From positions 61,978-125,977 of the forward strand of contig NEVA01000011.1 in NCBI GenBank assembly GCA_002304445.1: a DNA stretch of 64,000 nt. Direction: 5' to 3'. The stretch comes from Opitutia bacterium Tous-C4FEB. GTDB lineage: Bacteria > Verrucomicrobiota > Verrucomicrobiia > Opitutales > Opitutaceae. Below are positions 1-8,586 of the stretch, in pieces. How positions within the stretch are numbered: position 1 is the first letter of the stretch; each line of letters begins with the position of its first letter. The position numbers were made by a program, and so were the translations under genes. Below the pieces are notes generated by a model. The model did not search any database, was not told the DNA's origin, and was given only the letters and a program-made list of their open reading frames with translations.

Positions 1-145
1 GCGCGGGCTTTGTGGTGGCATCGACCCACGGCAGCCAAGTGCGGAGGGTTTTCCGGTTGGCGTCCACGAGCGCGAAGAGCGTGGGCGCATCGGCGGGTTG
101 CAGAAGGCGCAGTTCGAGACCGGGGTTGATCTGGTGGCGCAGCAT
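1..145 (-). CDS. GNAT-family N-acetyltransferase, N-terminal part (cut by window edge)
   Basis: Reading the minus strand from the ATG at 145 gives about 48 residues with the opening pattern of RimJ/RimL-type GNAT acetyltransferases: LELRLLQPADAPTLFALV-like text after about eight residues, then LRTWLPWVD. In that family this first strand-helix-strand precedes the acetyl-CoA-binding core, which would lie to the left of the window. Such enzymes acetylate N-terminal amines of ribosomal proteins or small amines; the substrate cannot be told from this fragment. The plus-strand reading frames over the same bases have no recognisable content. Confidence 0.68.
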   Translation of the reverse strand, partial: MLRHQINPGLELRLLQPADAPTLFALVDANRKTLRTWLPWVDATTKPA

Positions 146-267
146 CGTGGGGCAACGATGCGCGCGGGTCGCGCGGAGACCAACGAGAAATTGCGCGAGT
201 TTGATCGCGTGGCAGTGAAGAGTCCGATTGCAGCGCTGACCGGTTGGCGGTGACCCGCGTCAAGCAA

Positions 268-284
268 CCCGACCGGCGATCGGG
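268..284. repeat. Short GC-rich hairpin, copy of an intergenic element
   Basis: CCCGA and TCGGG form a 5-bp stem around a 7-base loop, followed by CCTG. The core resembles the stronger hairpin at 7067-7085, which shares CCCGACC and CGGGCCTG. It lies between the convergent ends of unrelated genes, or downstream of the DUF3300 gene, so it may act as a terminator or be a dispersed repeat. Confidence 0.4.
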
Positions 285-322
285 CCTGCAGCGGCGGACG
301 TCGGTAAAACGGAACAACTCGC

Positions 323-1723
323 CTAGCGGGTGTGTTCGTCAACGCGGCCCTCGGGCGCGCGATTCGCGATAGCGGACGATGGGGGCGGAGGCGCGGGCGG
401 AGCGGCGCGCTCGGGGCCGCGGCGTTCCGGCGCGGGACGTTCGGGCGCGGTGGGGCGCGAGGTGCGATCGCCACCGGCGTGCCGTGGGGTGTTGTCGGTG
501 CGGGGCTCGCGCGGGGCTTCGGGGCGAGGGCGCTCGGGCTCGCGCGGGGCTTCGGGGCGAGGGCGCTCGGGATTGGGTGTTGATCGGGGCTCGCGGGGGC
601 CGGGGGGACGAGGGCGCTCGGGATCGCCGGCGGGCGGGAGGTTGCTCGTCGGGCGCTCGCGGCGACGTTCGCCGGGGGGCGGGCCGCCGATGGTGTGGGC
701 GGGCGGCATCACGACGGGCGGAGGCGAGAGCGTGGGCGGGGCGTTGACGATGACGTTCGGCGGGCGGTGGTCGGAGCGGGAGCGCGGGCCGTTGTCGGAG
801 CGGCGGTGATCATCGGAGCCGGGGCGGCGTGGGTGTTCGTGGTAGGGGCGGGGATTCACGATGACGACGGGTCGGCGGGGATCGTTGACGATCACGGTCG
901 ACCGCGGGTGCCGGTGAGCCGGCGGTTGCCACGGCCGACCGACGACGACGGTGACGCCGGGCGCGGGCGGGCGGTAAGGAAACGCGGGGCGGACCCAGAC
1001 GGGTTGCGGGCGTCGGCGCCAATCGCCGACGACAATGGTGCGCGTGCGCCAGTCGCAATCGTAGGAAAGCCACGAGCCGACTCGGAAACCGAGGCCGAAG
1101 AAGAGGGAAGGCTGCGTCCAGCTGTAGGGGCGGCTGACGTAGACGACTTCGGGATCGTAGCGGGGCACGTAGATCACGGTCGGCGACGCGGGCTCGATGA
1201 GAATAACTTCGCCCTCGGTGATGACTTTTTGCTGCGGGGTATCGATGAGAGTGCCGGCGGCGCGGGCGCGGGCACGGAGGCGTTGCACGGCCTGCATGAC
1301 CTCGGCGGGCTGGGCGAGAAACGCGGTGCCGAGCTGCTGGGTCCACGCGAGGTTTTCATCGAGCCACTTGATGACATCGGGGTAGCGAGCGAGGCTGCGC
1401 ACGCTCTCGTCCCAAGCTTGGGCGTCGAGCTGCTGCGGATCTTGGTTGGCGGCGAGATACCGGGCGGCGAGGACGATGTCGGAGGACGAAGCGGACGCCG
1501 GCAAGATGAGAGCGATCAACGCGTCGGGATAAAGGGCGACGGGACCGAGGAGGGTTTCGAGTTGGGCGTCGGTGAGCTTGGTGGCGGTGGCCGGATCGCC
1601 TGCGTTATAGACGACAGACGATTTGGGCAGGGCGGAGGCGGCGGGTGCGTCGATGGTCAGTGCGAGCGTGAGTGCGAGGGTGGCGACGAGACCGGAGGTA
1701 GAAAAAGCGGCGGGTGATTTCAT
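323..1723 (-). CDS. DUF3300 domain exported protein with Pro/Arg-rich tail
   Basis: A protein of about 466 residues. I chose the ATG at 1723 because a clear signal peptide follows it (MKSPAAFSTSGLVATLAL, then an Ala-rich region with a probable cleavage after ASA); a longer in-frame extension to 1813 looks non-coding. Residues about 40-240 carry the DUF3300 signature: LLGPVALYPDALIALIL, LDENLAWTQQLG, and VIYVPRYDPEVVYV. The function of DUF3300 is not established; members are envelope proteins of Gram-negative bacteria. The last 200 residues are low-complexity, rich in Pro, Arg and Glu, with an 11-residue unit repeated (see 506-571). No operon partner is adjacent. Confidence 0.85.
   Translation of the reverse strand: MKSPAAFSTSGLVATLALTLALTIDAPAASALPKSSVVYNAGDPATATKLTDAQLETLLGPVALYPDALIALILPASASSSDIVLAARYLAANQDPQQLDAQAWDESVRSLARYPDVIKWLDENLAWTQQLGTAFLAQPAEVMQAVQRLRARARAAGTLIDTPQQKVITEGEVILIEPASPTVIYVPRYDPEVVYVSRPYSWTQPSLFFGLGFRVGSWLSYDCDWRTRTIVVGDWRRRPQPVWVRPAFPYRPPAPGVTVVVGRPWQPPAHRHPRSTVIVNDPRRPVVIVNPRPYHEHPRRPGSDDHRRSDNGPRSRSDHRPPNVIVNAPPTLSPPPVVMPPAHTIGGPPPGERRRERPTSNLPPAGDPERPRPPGPREPRSTPNPERPRPEAPREPERPRPEAPREPRTDNTPRHAGGDRTSRPTAPERPAPERRGPERAAPPAPPPPSSAIANRAPEGRVDEHTR
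506..571. repeat. 33-bp perfect tandem repeat, two copies, inside the DUF3300 tail
   Basis: Bases 506-538 and 539-571 are identical. The unit is a multiple of three and encodes the 11-residue unit EPERPRPEAPR on the minus strand. Related, less perfect Pro/Arg/Glu units continue on both sides, so the tail probably grows and shrinks by slippage. Confidence 0.85.
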
Positions 1724-1843
1724 ACGGCGAAGGGGAGAGGAGCGTAGACCAAGGGCGAAGGGGAATGTGCCGGGAGAATGGGGGTTGCACGCGGTCGACG
1801 AAAAAATTACCATCAGCCATCAGGCTCAGCTGGGAACGCGATT

Positions 1844-2236
1844 TTACAGCTTCAGGCTGGCGGCTTCGAGGGCGGCGGAGAAATCGGGGAGGCGTTTGCG
1901 CTTGGCGAAGGCTTGGAAGCGGCGGATGGCGCCGGGGGAAAGCTTTACGGTCTTGCGAAGCTTGCCGAGGGCTTTGCGGCCGGAGCCGACGCGCATACTG
2001 CCGTGCGTGAGGACGGCACGGGCAGGATCGAAGTAGTCGAGCACGTCACGACCGGCGTCGAAGCGGGCTTTGAAGTTGGCGGCGGTGGTTTTAGCCGAGG
2101 TGGCGGAGGAAGAGTTTTTTTGAATTGGGTCGGGAGCGGCGGGCGGAAATGAGGCGGAGGGTGTTGCCACCTCTTGGGTGACGACCTTGGCAAAATTCAC
2201 CGGGAACAAACTCAGTTGTGTTAGGCTCGAGTTCAA
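1844..2236 (-). CDS. Small protein resembling RHH/CopG-type antitoxins
   Basis: About 130 residues if translation starts at the TTG at 2236; a GTG twelve codons further in is an alternative and no strong ribosome binding site decides. The middle holds FKARFDAGRDVLDYFD, like the conserved segment that precedes the ribbon-helix-helix in many CopG/BrnA-like antitoxins. It is followed by a short basic region, KTVKLSPGAIRRFQAFAKR, which could be a degenerate RHH. No toxin gene is next to it; the neighbour at 2281 diverges. I infer a solitary DNA-binding protein or orphan antitoxin, with low certainty. The overlapping plus-strand frames show no family features. Confidence 0.48.
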   Translation of the reverse strand: MNSSLTQLSLFPVNFAKVVTQEVATPSASFPPAAPDPIQKNSSSATSAKTTAANFKARFDAGRDVLDYFDPARAVLTHGSMRVGSGRKALGKLRKTVKLSPGAIRRFQAFAKRKRLPDFSAALEAASLKL

Positions 2237-2280
2237 CGCCGTGTTGGCTTGGGCGTGGAGGTCCGCTTTAGTGTGGGGCG

Positions 2281-2913
2281 ATGAAGACTCTATTGATCGC
2301 CGGGGCGACGGGGTTGGTGGGGCGTGCGGTGCTGCGGCTTGCGCTGGCGAATCCGGCGATCGTGCGCGTGGTGGTGCCGACGCGGCGGGCGTTGGAGATA
2401 CGGCACGAGAAATTGGTTAACCCGGTGGTGGACTTCGAGGCGTTGCCGGTGGGCGCGGAGTGGTGGCGGGTCGACGCGGTGGTCTGCACGCTGGGCACGA
2501 CGATCAAAAAAGCGGGCTCGCAGGCGGCCTTTCGCCAGGTGGATCACGATCATCCGCTCGCGGTGGCCCGGCTCGCGCGGGCGGCGGGTGCGCAGGCTTA
2601 CGCGCTCACCTCGTCGATGGGCGCGAACGTGAAGTCCCCGACGTTTTATCTGCGCACCAAGGGCGAGACGGAGCGCGATCTCGCGGCAGTGGGGCTGCCG
2701 TCGGTCACGGTCGTACGGCCATCGTTGATCGGCGGGGAGCGGGCCGAGCGGCGGTGGGGCGAGGCGCTGGGTTTGCGGTTGTTTAGGGCGTTGGGGCCGG
2801 TGTTGCCGCGGCGCTACCGCATCGTACCGGCGGAGCGGATCGCGGCGCGGTTGCTCGCAAGCGCGATTTCAGCCCGGCCGGGACTGCAGATTGTGGAATC
2901 GGAAGCGATCTGA
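2281..2913 (+). CDS. NAD(P)-binding Rossmann-fold oxidoreductase (atypical SDR, HTATIP2-like)
   Basis: A 210-residue protein starting with the dinucleotide-binding motif GATGLVGRAV directly after the first strand (MKTLLIA). Further family marks are CTLGTTIKKAGSQAAF, the TSSMGAN segment after the fourth strand, YLRTKGE where the YxxxK catalytic pair would lie, and VVRPSLIGG. This arrangement is typical of short atypical SDR proteins such as the HTATIP2/TIP30 group and bacterial YfcH-like proteins; their substrates are mostly unknown. It diverges from the antitoxin-like gene and precedes engB by 68 bases, so the two may be co-transcribed. Confidence 0.85.
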   Translation: MKTLLIAGATGLVGRAVLRLALANPAIVRVVVPTRRALEIRHEKLVNPVVDFEALPVGAEWWRVDAVVCTLGTTIKKAGSQAAFRQVDHDHPLAVARLARAAGAQAYALTSSMGANVKSPTFYLRTKGETERDLAAVGLPSVTVVRPSLIGGERAERRWGEALGLRLFRALGPVLPRRYRIVPAERIAARLLASAISARPGLQIVESEAI

Positions 2914-2981
2914 GCGGGCCGTCGAAGTGTTTCGCTTTCGGGCGAACGCGTGGTTCTGGTGGTGCCCGCCTCTTTGCATTC

Positions 2982-3587
2982 ATGAAAATAAAATCCGCCG
3001 TTTTTGAAGTCAGCTCGCCCGATCTGAAGTCGTGTCCCAATTGGAACCGGCCCGAGTTCGCCTTCATCGGCCGTTCGAATGTGGGCAAGTCCTCGCTCAT
3101 CAACCTCCTCGCGGAGCAGAAGGGGCTGGCGATGGTCTCGGACAAGCCGGGCAAGACGAAGCTGATCAATTTTTTCATCATGAACGGGTCGTGGTGTCTC
3201 GTGGATTTGCCGGGCTACGGCTACGCGAGCGCATCGAAGCTGGACCGGCATGGGTTCAACGTGGCGGTGGCCGATTACATCGAGCACCGCGAGACCTTGC
3301 GCACGGTGTTTGTGCTGATCGACTCGCGGCTCGAGCCGCAAAAAATCGATTTGGACTTCCTGCGCTGGCTGGGCACGTGTCGCACGCCGTTTGTCCTGAT
3401 CTTCACCAAGGCGGACAAACAGTCGGCGACCAAAACCGCCGCGAACGTGAAGGTCTTTTTGGCGCGACTCACCGAATGGCGCGAGGAGGCGCCGACTTAC
3501 TATATCAGCTCGTCCGTCGAAAAGACGGGTCGCGGCGATGTGCTGAATCACATCGACCGGCTGTTGGCCAAGCGGACCGAGGCGTGA
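2982..3587 (+). CDS. engB: Ribosome biogenesis GTP-binding protein EngB/YsxC
   Basis: A 201-residue TrmE-Era-EngA-EngB-type GTPase of normal length. The P-loop reads GRSNVGKSSLI (about residues 29-39), switch I supplies the KPGKTKLINFF threonine, G3 is DLPGYGYA and G4 is TKADK. EngB is needed for late assembly of the large ribosomal subunit and is essential in most bacteria that have it. The ATG at 2982 is followed by KIKSAVFEVSSPD, the usual family start. Confidence 0.96.
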   Translation: MKIKSAVFEVSSPDLKSCPNWNRPEFAFIGRSNVGKSSLINLLAEQKGLAMVSDKPGKTKLINFFIMNGSWCLVDLPGYGYASASKLDRHGFNVAVADYIEHRETLRTVFVLIDSRLEPQKIDLDFLRWLGTCRTPFVLIFTKADKQSATKTAANVKVFLARLTEWREEAPTYYISSSVEKTGRGDVLNHIDRLLAKRTEA

Positions 3588-3663
3588 GATTTCGCCGGGG
3601 GGCGGAGGAGAATCAGCTCGCATCACCGGCTGGCGGTTTCGCAGTTTGTGTTCCTCTTATCCC

Positions 3664-6600
3664 ATGCGTTTCCCCCCTCTGTTCGTCCTGCGGCCGATGG
3701 TCGCGGTGGTTCTCGGATCGGTCCTGAGCCTGTTCTGCGCAGCCCAAAGCCCGGCTGAAAAACCGGCTCTCATCCTTCAAAAATGGTCGGGTGCGCTGAA
3801 CGTCCCCGATCCCGTCGCGGTCGGAGTCGATCCGCAGGGCCGCGTCTACGTGGCGGCGACGACGCGGCGCAAGGTGGCCGACCTCGACATCCGGGAGCAC
3901 CGGATGTGGATCGCGCGCGATGTCGGCCTGACGAGCGTCGCGGACAAAACCGCGTTTTTCCGCGAAGAACTGGCGCCGGGAAAACTGCGCGCACCGCGCG
4001 GTGGGCTCAAGGATCACAACGGCGACGGCTCCATCGATTGGAAGGATCTCACCTCTTTCTCCGAGCGCATTTATCAGCTCCGCGACACCGACGGCGATGG
4101 CACGGCGGACAAAATGACCGTCTTCGCCGAGGGGTTTGATACCGAAGCCACCGGCATCGCCGCCGGCGTGATGTATCACGATGGCTGGGTCTACGCGACT
4201 ATCGCGCCCGATCTTTGGCGGTTCAAGGACACCGACGATGATGGCATCGCCGACATCCGCGAAGTCGTCGCGCACGGGTTCGGCGTTCACCTCGCCTACG
4301 CGGGACACGACATGCACGGCCTGAGTGTCGGGCCCGACGGGCGGATTTATTGGAGCATCGGCGACAAGGGTTCCAACGTGACCTCAAAGGAGGGAAAGAA
4401 TTTTTATTATCCCAACGAAGGCGCGATTTTCCGGGTCGAACCCGATGGCGCGAACTTCGAAGTCTACGCCCGCGGGGTGCGCAATCCGCAGGAGCCGGCG
4501 TTCGATGATTTCGGCGATCTCATCGTGGTGGACAACGACGCCGACATGAAGGGCGAGCGCGAGCGTTTCGCCTATATCGTGGAGGGCAGCGACACCGGTT
4601 GGCGCTGCAATTACCAATACATGGCCGAGGCGAGCCCGTGGATGCGCGAGGGCTTGTGGAAGCCGCTCTTTCCGGGTCAGGCGGCTTATTTGTTGCCGGC
4701 GATTTCGAATTATTCCGACGGACCGGCGGGTTTCCGCTATGACCCGGGCACGGCGCTGGGTGCGGCGCAGCGCGGGATGTTTTTTCTCAACGAATTTCCG
4801 TCCGGGAAACTGCGCGGTTTTCGCGCCGAGCGCGACGGGGCGACGTTTAAGATGGTCGATGCGAGCATCGTCCACGAAGGCGTGATGGGCATCGGTCTCG
4901 CTTGGCATCCCGACGGGTCGCTGTTCCTGGCGGATTGGATCGGAGGTTATCCGCTCGACGGCCTCGGGGCGATCTGGCGCGTCGATGCGCCTGCCGGAGC
5001 CGCGGACCCGGTTCGTCTCGAAACGCATCGTCTGTTGCGCGCGGGCTTTGCCGCCACGACCGATGACGCGCTCGTGCCGCTGCTTGGCCACCGCGATCAA
5101 CGCGTGCGCCAAGGGGCGCAGCTCGAGCTCGCTAAGCGGGGTCGGGGCGAATTGTTGCTCGCCGTCGCCCGGGATGCTTCGGCCCCGCGACTCGCCCGCG
5201 TGCACGCGGTCTGGGGCGTGGGTCAATTGTTGCGGCGCAAGGCCGCAACGCTCGCGGCCGTCGTGCTGTTGCTCTCGGATGCGGACGGGGAGATTCGCAC
5301 GCAGGCGGTAAAAATCCTTGGTGATGTTGCGAGCGCGAAGTCCGAGGCCAAGCGCCTGATTCCGCTGCTGACCGATCCGGAGCCCCGGGTGCGGCTCCAG
5401 TCGGCGATCGCGCTGGGGAAATTGGGCGAACCCTCGGCGGTCGAGGCGCTGTTCGCGTTTGCGGCGAAGGAGTCGGATGTGCCCGTGCTGCGCCATGCGG
5501 CGGTGATGGGTCTGGTGGGATGCGCGACGACGGAGCAGTTGGTGGCGAAGCGCTCGGACCCCTCGGTCAACGTGCGGCTCGTGAGTGTGGTGGCGTTGCG
5601 CCGGTTGGCCGCGCCGCAGTTGGCGGAGTTTTTGGAAGACGCCGACGGGCGGGTGGTCGAAGAGGCGGCCCGCGCGATTCATGATGATCTCGGTGTGCCG
5701 GCGGCGCTGCCCGCGCTGGCGGCGATGGTGGCGAAGCGTTCGCCGAGCGAGATTCTCACGCGGCGGGCGATCAACGCCAACCTGAGGCTCGGGACGCTCG
5801 GCGGCGCGGCGTTGCTCACGGCTTTTGCGCTCGACGAAGGCGCCTCGCTGGAAATGCGGCGCGAGGCGCTGGAAACGCTCAAAGTCTGGCTCGCGCCGGC
5901 CCCGCTCGATCGGGTCGATGGCTACGCGCGGACATTTAAGCCCCAGCCGATCGCGGCCGGATTGGAGCCGAAACTCGGGGCGTTGCTCGCGCTGAAGGAC
6001 CCGACGTTGAAGACCCTTGGGATCGAGATCATGATCGCCCATGCGCTGAAAGCCGCGCCGGAGTTGATCGCGGCCATCGTCGGAGAAACGAGCGCGACGG
6101 GTGACTTGCGCGCCCAAGCGCTGCGGCTGATGGCGGGCGGAGCGGAAGGAAATCCTGCGGCCCAATCGGCGCTCGCGCTGGCACTGGCGGCCGACTCGCC
6201 GGCGCCGCTGCACCGGGCGGCGTTGGCGCTGTTGTTGCCCGGTCAGCCCGAGCGACTGGTGCGCGAAACCAAGGTGGTCTTCGAGCGCCGCAGCTTGGCC
6301 GAGCAACAGCACGCGCTCGCCCTGTTGGCCAAGGGGGCGCACCCGACGACCGATGCGGCGCTGTCCGTGTGGGCGGATGCGCTCCTCGCGGGCACGGTCG
6401 CCGATGGCTTGAAGCTAGATGTGCTCGAAGCGGCGCAGGCCCGCAGCGCGGCAAACGCGGCGTTGGCGGCAAAAGTAAAAACCTACTTGGCGACGCCAGA
6501 AGCGGCGAAGCAGGGTGCGCTGCTTTTCGGCGGTGATAGTATGGCGGGGCGCGACTTGGTCCAAAATCACCTCAATGCAAACTGCTTGGCCTGCCACGGC

Positions 6601-6993
6601 CTCGAAGCGAAATTAGGGAGCGAAGTCGGGCCAAATCTGAGTGCGATCGGCGCCGAGCGCGATGCGGCGTATCTCTTGGAATCGATGCTGACGCCCGGTG
6701 CGAGTATCGCGCAGGGCTACGGCCTGGTGAGTGTGACGCTGAAGGATGGTTCGACCGTGGGCGGCACGCTCGCCCGAGAGACGCCATCGACGGTGGCCGT
6801 GCGCCAGTTTGACGGCGCGACAAAGACGATTCCTCGGTCGGAGATCGCCAGCCAGACCCCGGCGATTTCGATCATGCCGCCCATGCTCGGGATTTTGCAG
6901 CCGCGGGAGATCCGCGATGTGGTGGCGTATCTGGCGAGTTTGAAGCCGAAGCCGCGGGGTAATTCCGCGGCAAAGGCGGCCGGCGGCGAGTAG
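3664..6993 (+). CDS. PVC-type exported haem protein: propeller dehydrogenase-like domain, HEAT repeats, cytochrome c
   Basis: About 1109 residues. The ATG at 3664 is preferred over a TTG six codons upstream because a signal peptide follows (MRFPPLFVLRPMVAVVLG, cleavage near AAQS). Residues about 25-450 form the six-bladed propeller of the PVC 'putative membrane-bound dehydrogenase' family, with calcium-binding-like DTDGDGTADK and DTDDDGIAD loops. The middle is a stack of Ala/Leu-rich HEAT repeats with repeated VRxxAxxALGKLG patterns. Near residue 974 is one c-type haem motif, CLACH, followed by LGSEVGPNLSAIG and a C-terminal VVAYLASL helix. The fusion is characteristic of Planctomycetes/Verrucomicrobia; substrates are unproven, though sugar or glycoside oxidation is often proposed. 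It stands alone. Confidence 0.9.
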   Translation: MRFPPLFVLRPMVAVVLGSVLSLFCAAQSPAEKPALILQKWSGALNVPDPVAVGVDPQGRVYVAATTRRKVADLDIREHRMWIARDVGLTSVADKTAFFREELAPGKLRAPRGGLKDHNGDGSIDWKDLTSFSERIYQLRDTDGDGTADKMTVFAEGFDTEATGIAAGVMYHDGWVYATIAPDLWRFKDTDDDGIADIREVVAHGFGVHLAYAGHDMHGLSVGPDGRIYWSIGDKGSNVTSKEGKNFYYPNEGAIFRVEPDGANFEVYARGVRNPQEPAFDDFGDLIVVDNDADMKGERERFAYIVEGSDTGWRCNYQYMAEASPWMREGLWKPLFPGQAAYLLPAISNYSDGPAGFRYDPGTALGAAQRGMFFLNEFPSGKLRGFRAERDGATFKMVDASIVHEGVMGIGLAWHPDGSLFLADWIGGYPLDGLGAIWRVDAPAGAADPVRLETHRLLRAGFAATTDDALVPLLGHRDQRVRQGAQLELAKRGRGELLLAVARDASAPRLARVHAVWGVGQLLRRKAATLAAVVLLLSDADGEIRTQAVKILGDVASAKSEAKRLIPLLTDPEPRVRLQSAIALGKLGEPSAVEALFAFAAKESDVPVLRHAAVMGLVGCATTEQLVAKRSDPSVNVRLVSVVALRRLAAPQLAEFLEDADGRVVEEAARAIHDDLGVPAALPALAAMVAKRSPSEILTRRAINANLRLGTLGGAALLTAFALDEGASLEMRREALETLKVWLAPAPLDRVDGYARTFKPQPIAAGLEPKLGALLALKDPTLKTLGIEIMIAHALKAAPELIAAIVGETSATGDLRAQALRLMAGGAEGNPAAQSALALALAADSPAPLHRAALALLLPGQPERLVRETKVVFERRSLAEQQHALALLAKGAHPTTDAALSVWADALLAGTVADGLKLDVLEAAQARSAANAALAAKVKTYLATPEAAKQGALLFGGDSMAGRDLVQNHLNANCLACHGLEAKLGSEVGPNLSAIGAERDAAYLLESMLTPGASIAQGYGLVSVTLKDGSTVGGTLARETPSTVAVRQFDGATKTIPRSEIASQTPAISIMPPMLGILQPREIRDVVAYLASLKPKPRGNSAAKAAGGE

Positions 6994-7066
6994 GGCGGGC
7001 GGTGTGGGGCGCTGTGTTCCGGTCCGGCGGTAGAACCAGCCGGTGGTCGGTTGTGCTGAAAAGAGC

Positions 7067-7085
7067 GCCCGACCAACGGTCGGGC
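7067..7085. repeat. Perfect 8-bp hairpin with 3-base loop, intergenic repeat/terminator candidate
   Basis: GCCCGACC, loop aac, GGTCGGGC, then CTGG. It lies 74 bases after the stop of the PVC-type gene. There is no T-run after it on the plus strand, so it is more like a dispersed palindromic element than a classical terminator. A weaker relative is at 268-284. Confidence 0.6.
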
Positions 7086-7190
7086 CTGGTTGCTACAGCC
7101 GGAACGCATCTTCCCTGGAATGCCCGCGGGAGCGGGGCGGTATCAGCGCCGGACTTGGCAAGAGATGGGAGCACGCGCACGATTTGAATC

Positions 7191-8255
7191 ATGCAACATC
7201 GCCTGCGCTCCATTTTCCGGTTTCTCCGGGCGATCGCGGGGACGTGGTTGGTGGCGAGCGCGGTGAGTGCCGAGCCGGTGGTGAGATTCGTTTTGCCGCC
7301 TCCGCCGGTGATCGTCCCCGAGCCGGTGGCCGAGGAACCGGCACCGGAATCGGTCGCGGAATCTCAGGGGCCCGCGGCCGCACCGTTGGCCGACGCGCAG
7401 CCGGTGACGAATTGGTTGGAAGCGCAGGTCGAGCTCGCGCGGCGGGGATTTTCCAGCGGCTCGATCGACGGGGTGGGCGGCGCGCAATCGGCGGCGGCGT
7501 TGAAAGCGTTTCAGGAGGAGCACGGGCTCGCCCCTAGCGGGACGCTCGACCGGGCGACGCGCGGAGTGTTGGTGATGACGTGGCCTGCGCTGGGGGAGTT
7601 GACGTTGAGCACGGGCGATGTGGCGCGGCTTCAGATTTTGCACGACACTTGGGTGGGCAAATCGGAACAGACGGCGCTGGACTATGAGACCGCGCTTGAG
7701 CTCATCGCCGAGCGGGCGCACGCAAGTCCCAAGCTGATTCAGCGGCTCAATCCGGCGGTGGACTGGACGCAGCCGTTGTTGGCGGGCGCCGTGATCAAGG
7801 TCCCGGCGGTCGGCAAGGTCGTGATCAAGGGTGAAGCGGCGAAGATCCACGTGCGGCTGGCGGAGCGGGTGCTCCAAGTGCGGGACGCCGGGGACAAGTT
7901 GCTCGCGCATTTCCCGGTGAGCATTGCGAAGAAGGTGGAGAAACGGCCGGTGGGCGAGTTGCGCGTGATCATCGCGATCGCAAACCCCGATTACACATTC
8001 GACCCGGCGATGTTTCCGGAGTCGGAGGAGGCGAAGGGCCTCGGCCGAAAACTAATTTTGCCGCCCGGGCCGAACAATCCGGTGGGCGTGGCGTGGATCG
8101 GTTTGGACCGACCGGGCTACGGGATTCACGGCACGCCGAAGCCGGAGCAAGTGGGCCGCACGGAGTCGCACGGGTGCTTCCGCTTGGCGAATTGGGACGC
8201 AGAAACGCTGCTGCCGCTGGCGTGGGCGGGGCTTACGGTGGTGGTAGATCCGTAG
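7191..8255 (+). CDS. L,D-transpeptidase (YkuD) with peptidoglycan-binding domain
   Basis: A 354-residue exported protein; a signal peptide is visible (FLRAIAGTWLVASAVSA). After a Pro/Glu-rich linker, residues about 75-130 form a PG_binding_1 repeat (LARRGFSSGSIDGVGGAQSA). A LysM-like segment follows at about 160-200 (YETALELIAERAHASPKLI, LNPAVDW). The C-terminal YkuD domain holds the catalytic motif HGTPKP...SHGCFRLAN, with the nucleophile Cys at about residue 329. Such enzymes make 3-3 meso-DAP cross-links in peptidoglycan or attach lipoproteins to it, acting in the periplasm. It is a single-gene unit. Confidence 0.93.
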   Translation: MQHRLRSIFRFLRAIAGTWLVASAVSAEPVVRFVLPPPPVIVPEPVAEEPAPESVAESQGPAAAPLADAQPVTNWLEAQVELARRGFSSGSIDGVGGAQSAAALKAFQEEHGLAPSGTLDRATRGVLVMTWPALGELTLSTGDVARLQILHDTWVGKSEQTALDYETALELIAERAHASPKLIQRLNPAVDWTQPLLAGAVIKVPAVGKVVIKGEAAKIHVRLAERVLQVRDAGDKLLAHFPVSIAKKVEKRPVGELRVIIAIANPDYTFDPAMFPESEEAKGLGRKLILPPGPNNPVGVAWIGLDRPGYGIHGTPKPEQVGRTESHGCFRLANWDAETLLPLAWAGLTVVVDP

Positions 8256-8586
8256 GTTCCGGCGGCGCGGCCGGGTGAGCCCGAGGTCTGTATCCTGCTC
8301 CGCATGGTGAGCGATCCTGCTCCCGCCGGGGCTATTTTTTGCGCCGCTGAAGAGGCGCTTGAGGACGCTGACGACTTTGGCGGCCGCCGCAGTGAGCGGG
8401 TCGTGGTGATGCCGCCTCCCATGGTGCCGGGCTCGGTGAGCTCAAGCGGCGGCGCTCGACCGACGCTGACCGTACCGGTCTGAAGGTGAATTCTTGTTCA
8501 TGGACGAGTGGCGAGTCTGTCCGTGGCTTTTCTCTTGTCACGCACACCGTCGCCCGGACGCTGGGCGCTCGTTTCCAAAATCTCCC
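8256..8586. other. 331-base intergenic region, no gene recognised
   Basis: The stretch between the L,D-transpeptidase stop and the topoisomerase B start is GC-rich. Open frames run through it on both strands, but none has a family signature, a credible start and codon use together. It presumably holds the promoter of the topoisomerase gene; I could not pick out convincing -35/-10 boxes. Confidence 0.5.

Noticed and set aside
12..218. Plus-strand frame at the left edge
   Set aside because: The minus strand over the same bases gives the start of a GNAT acetyltransferase with clear family residues.
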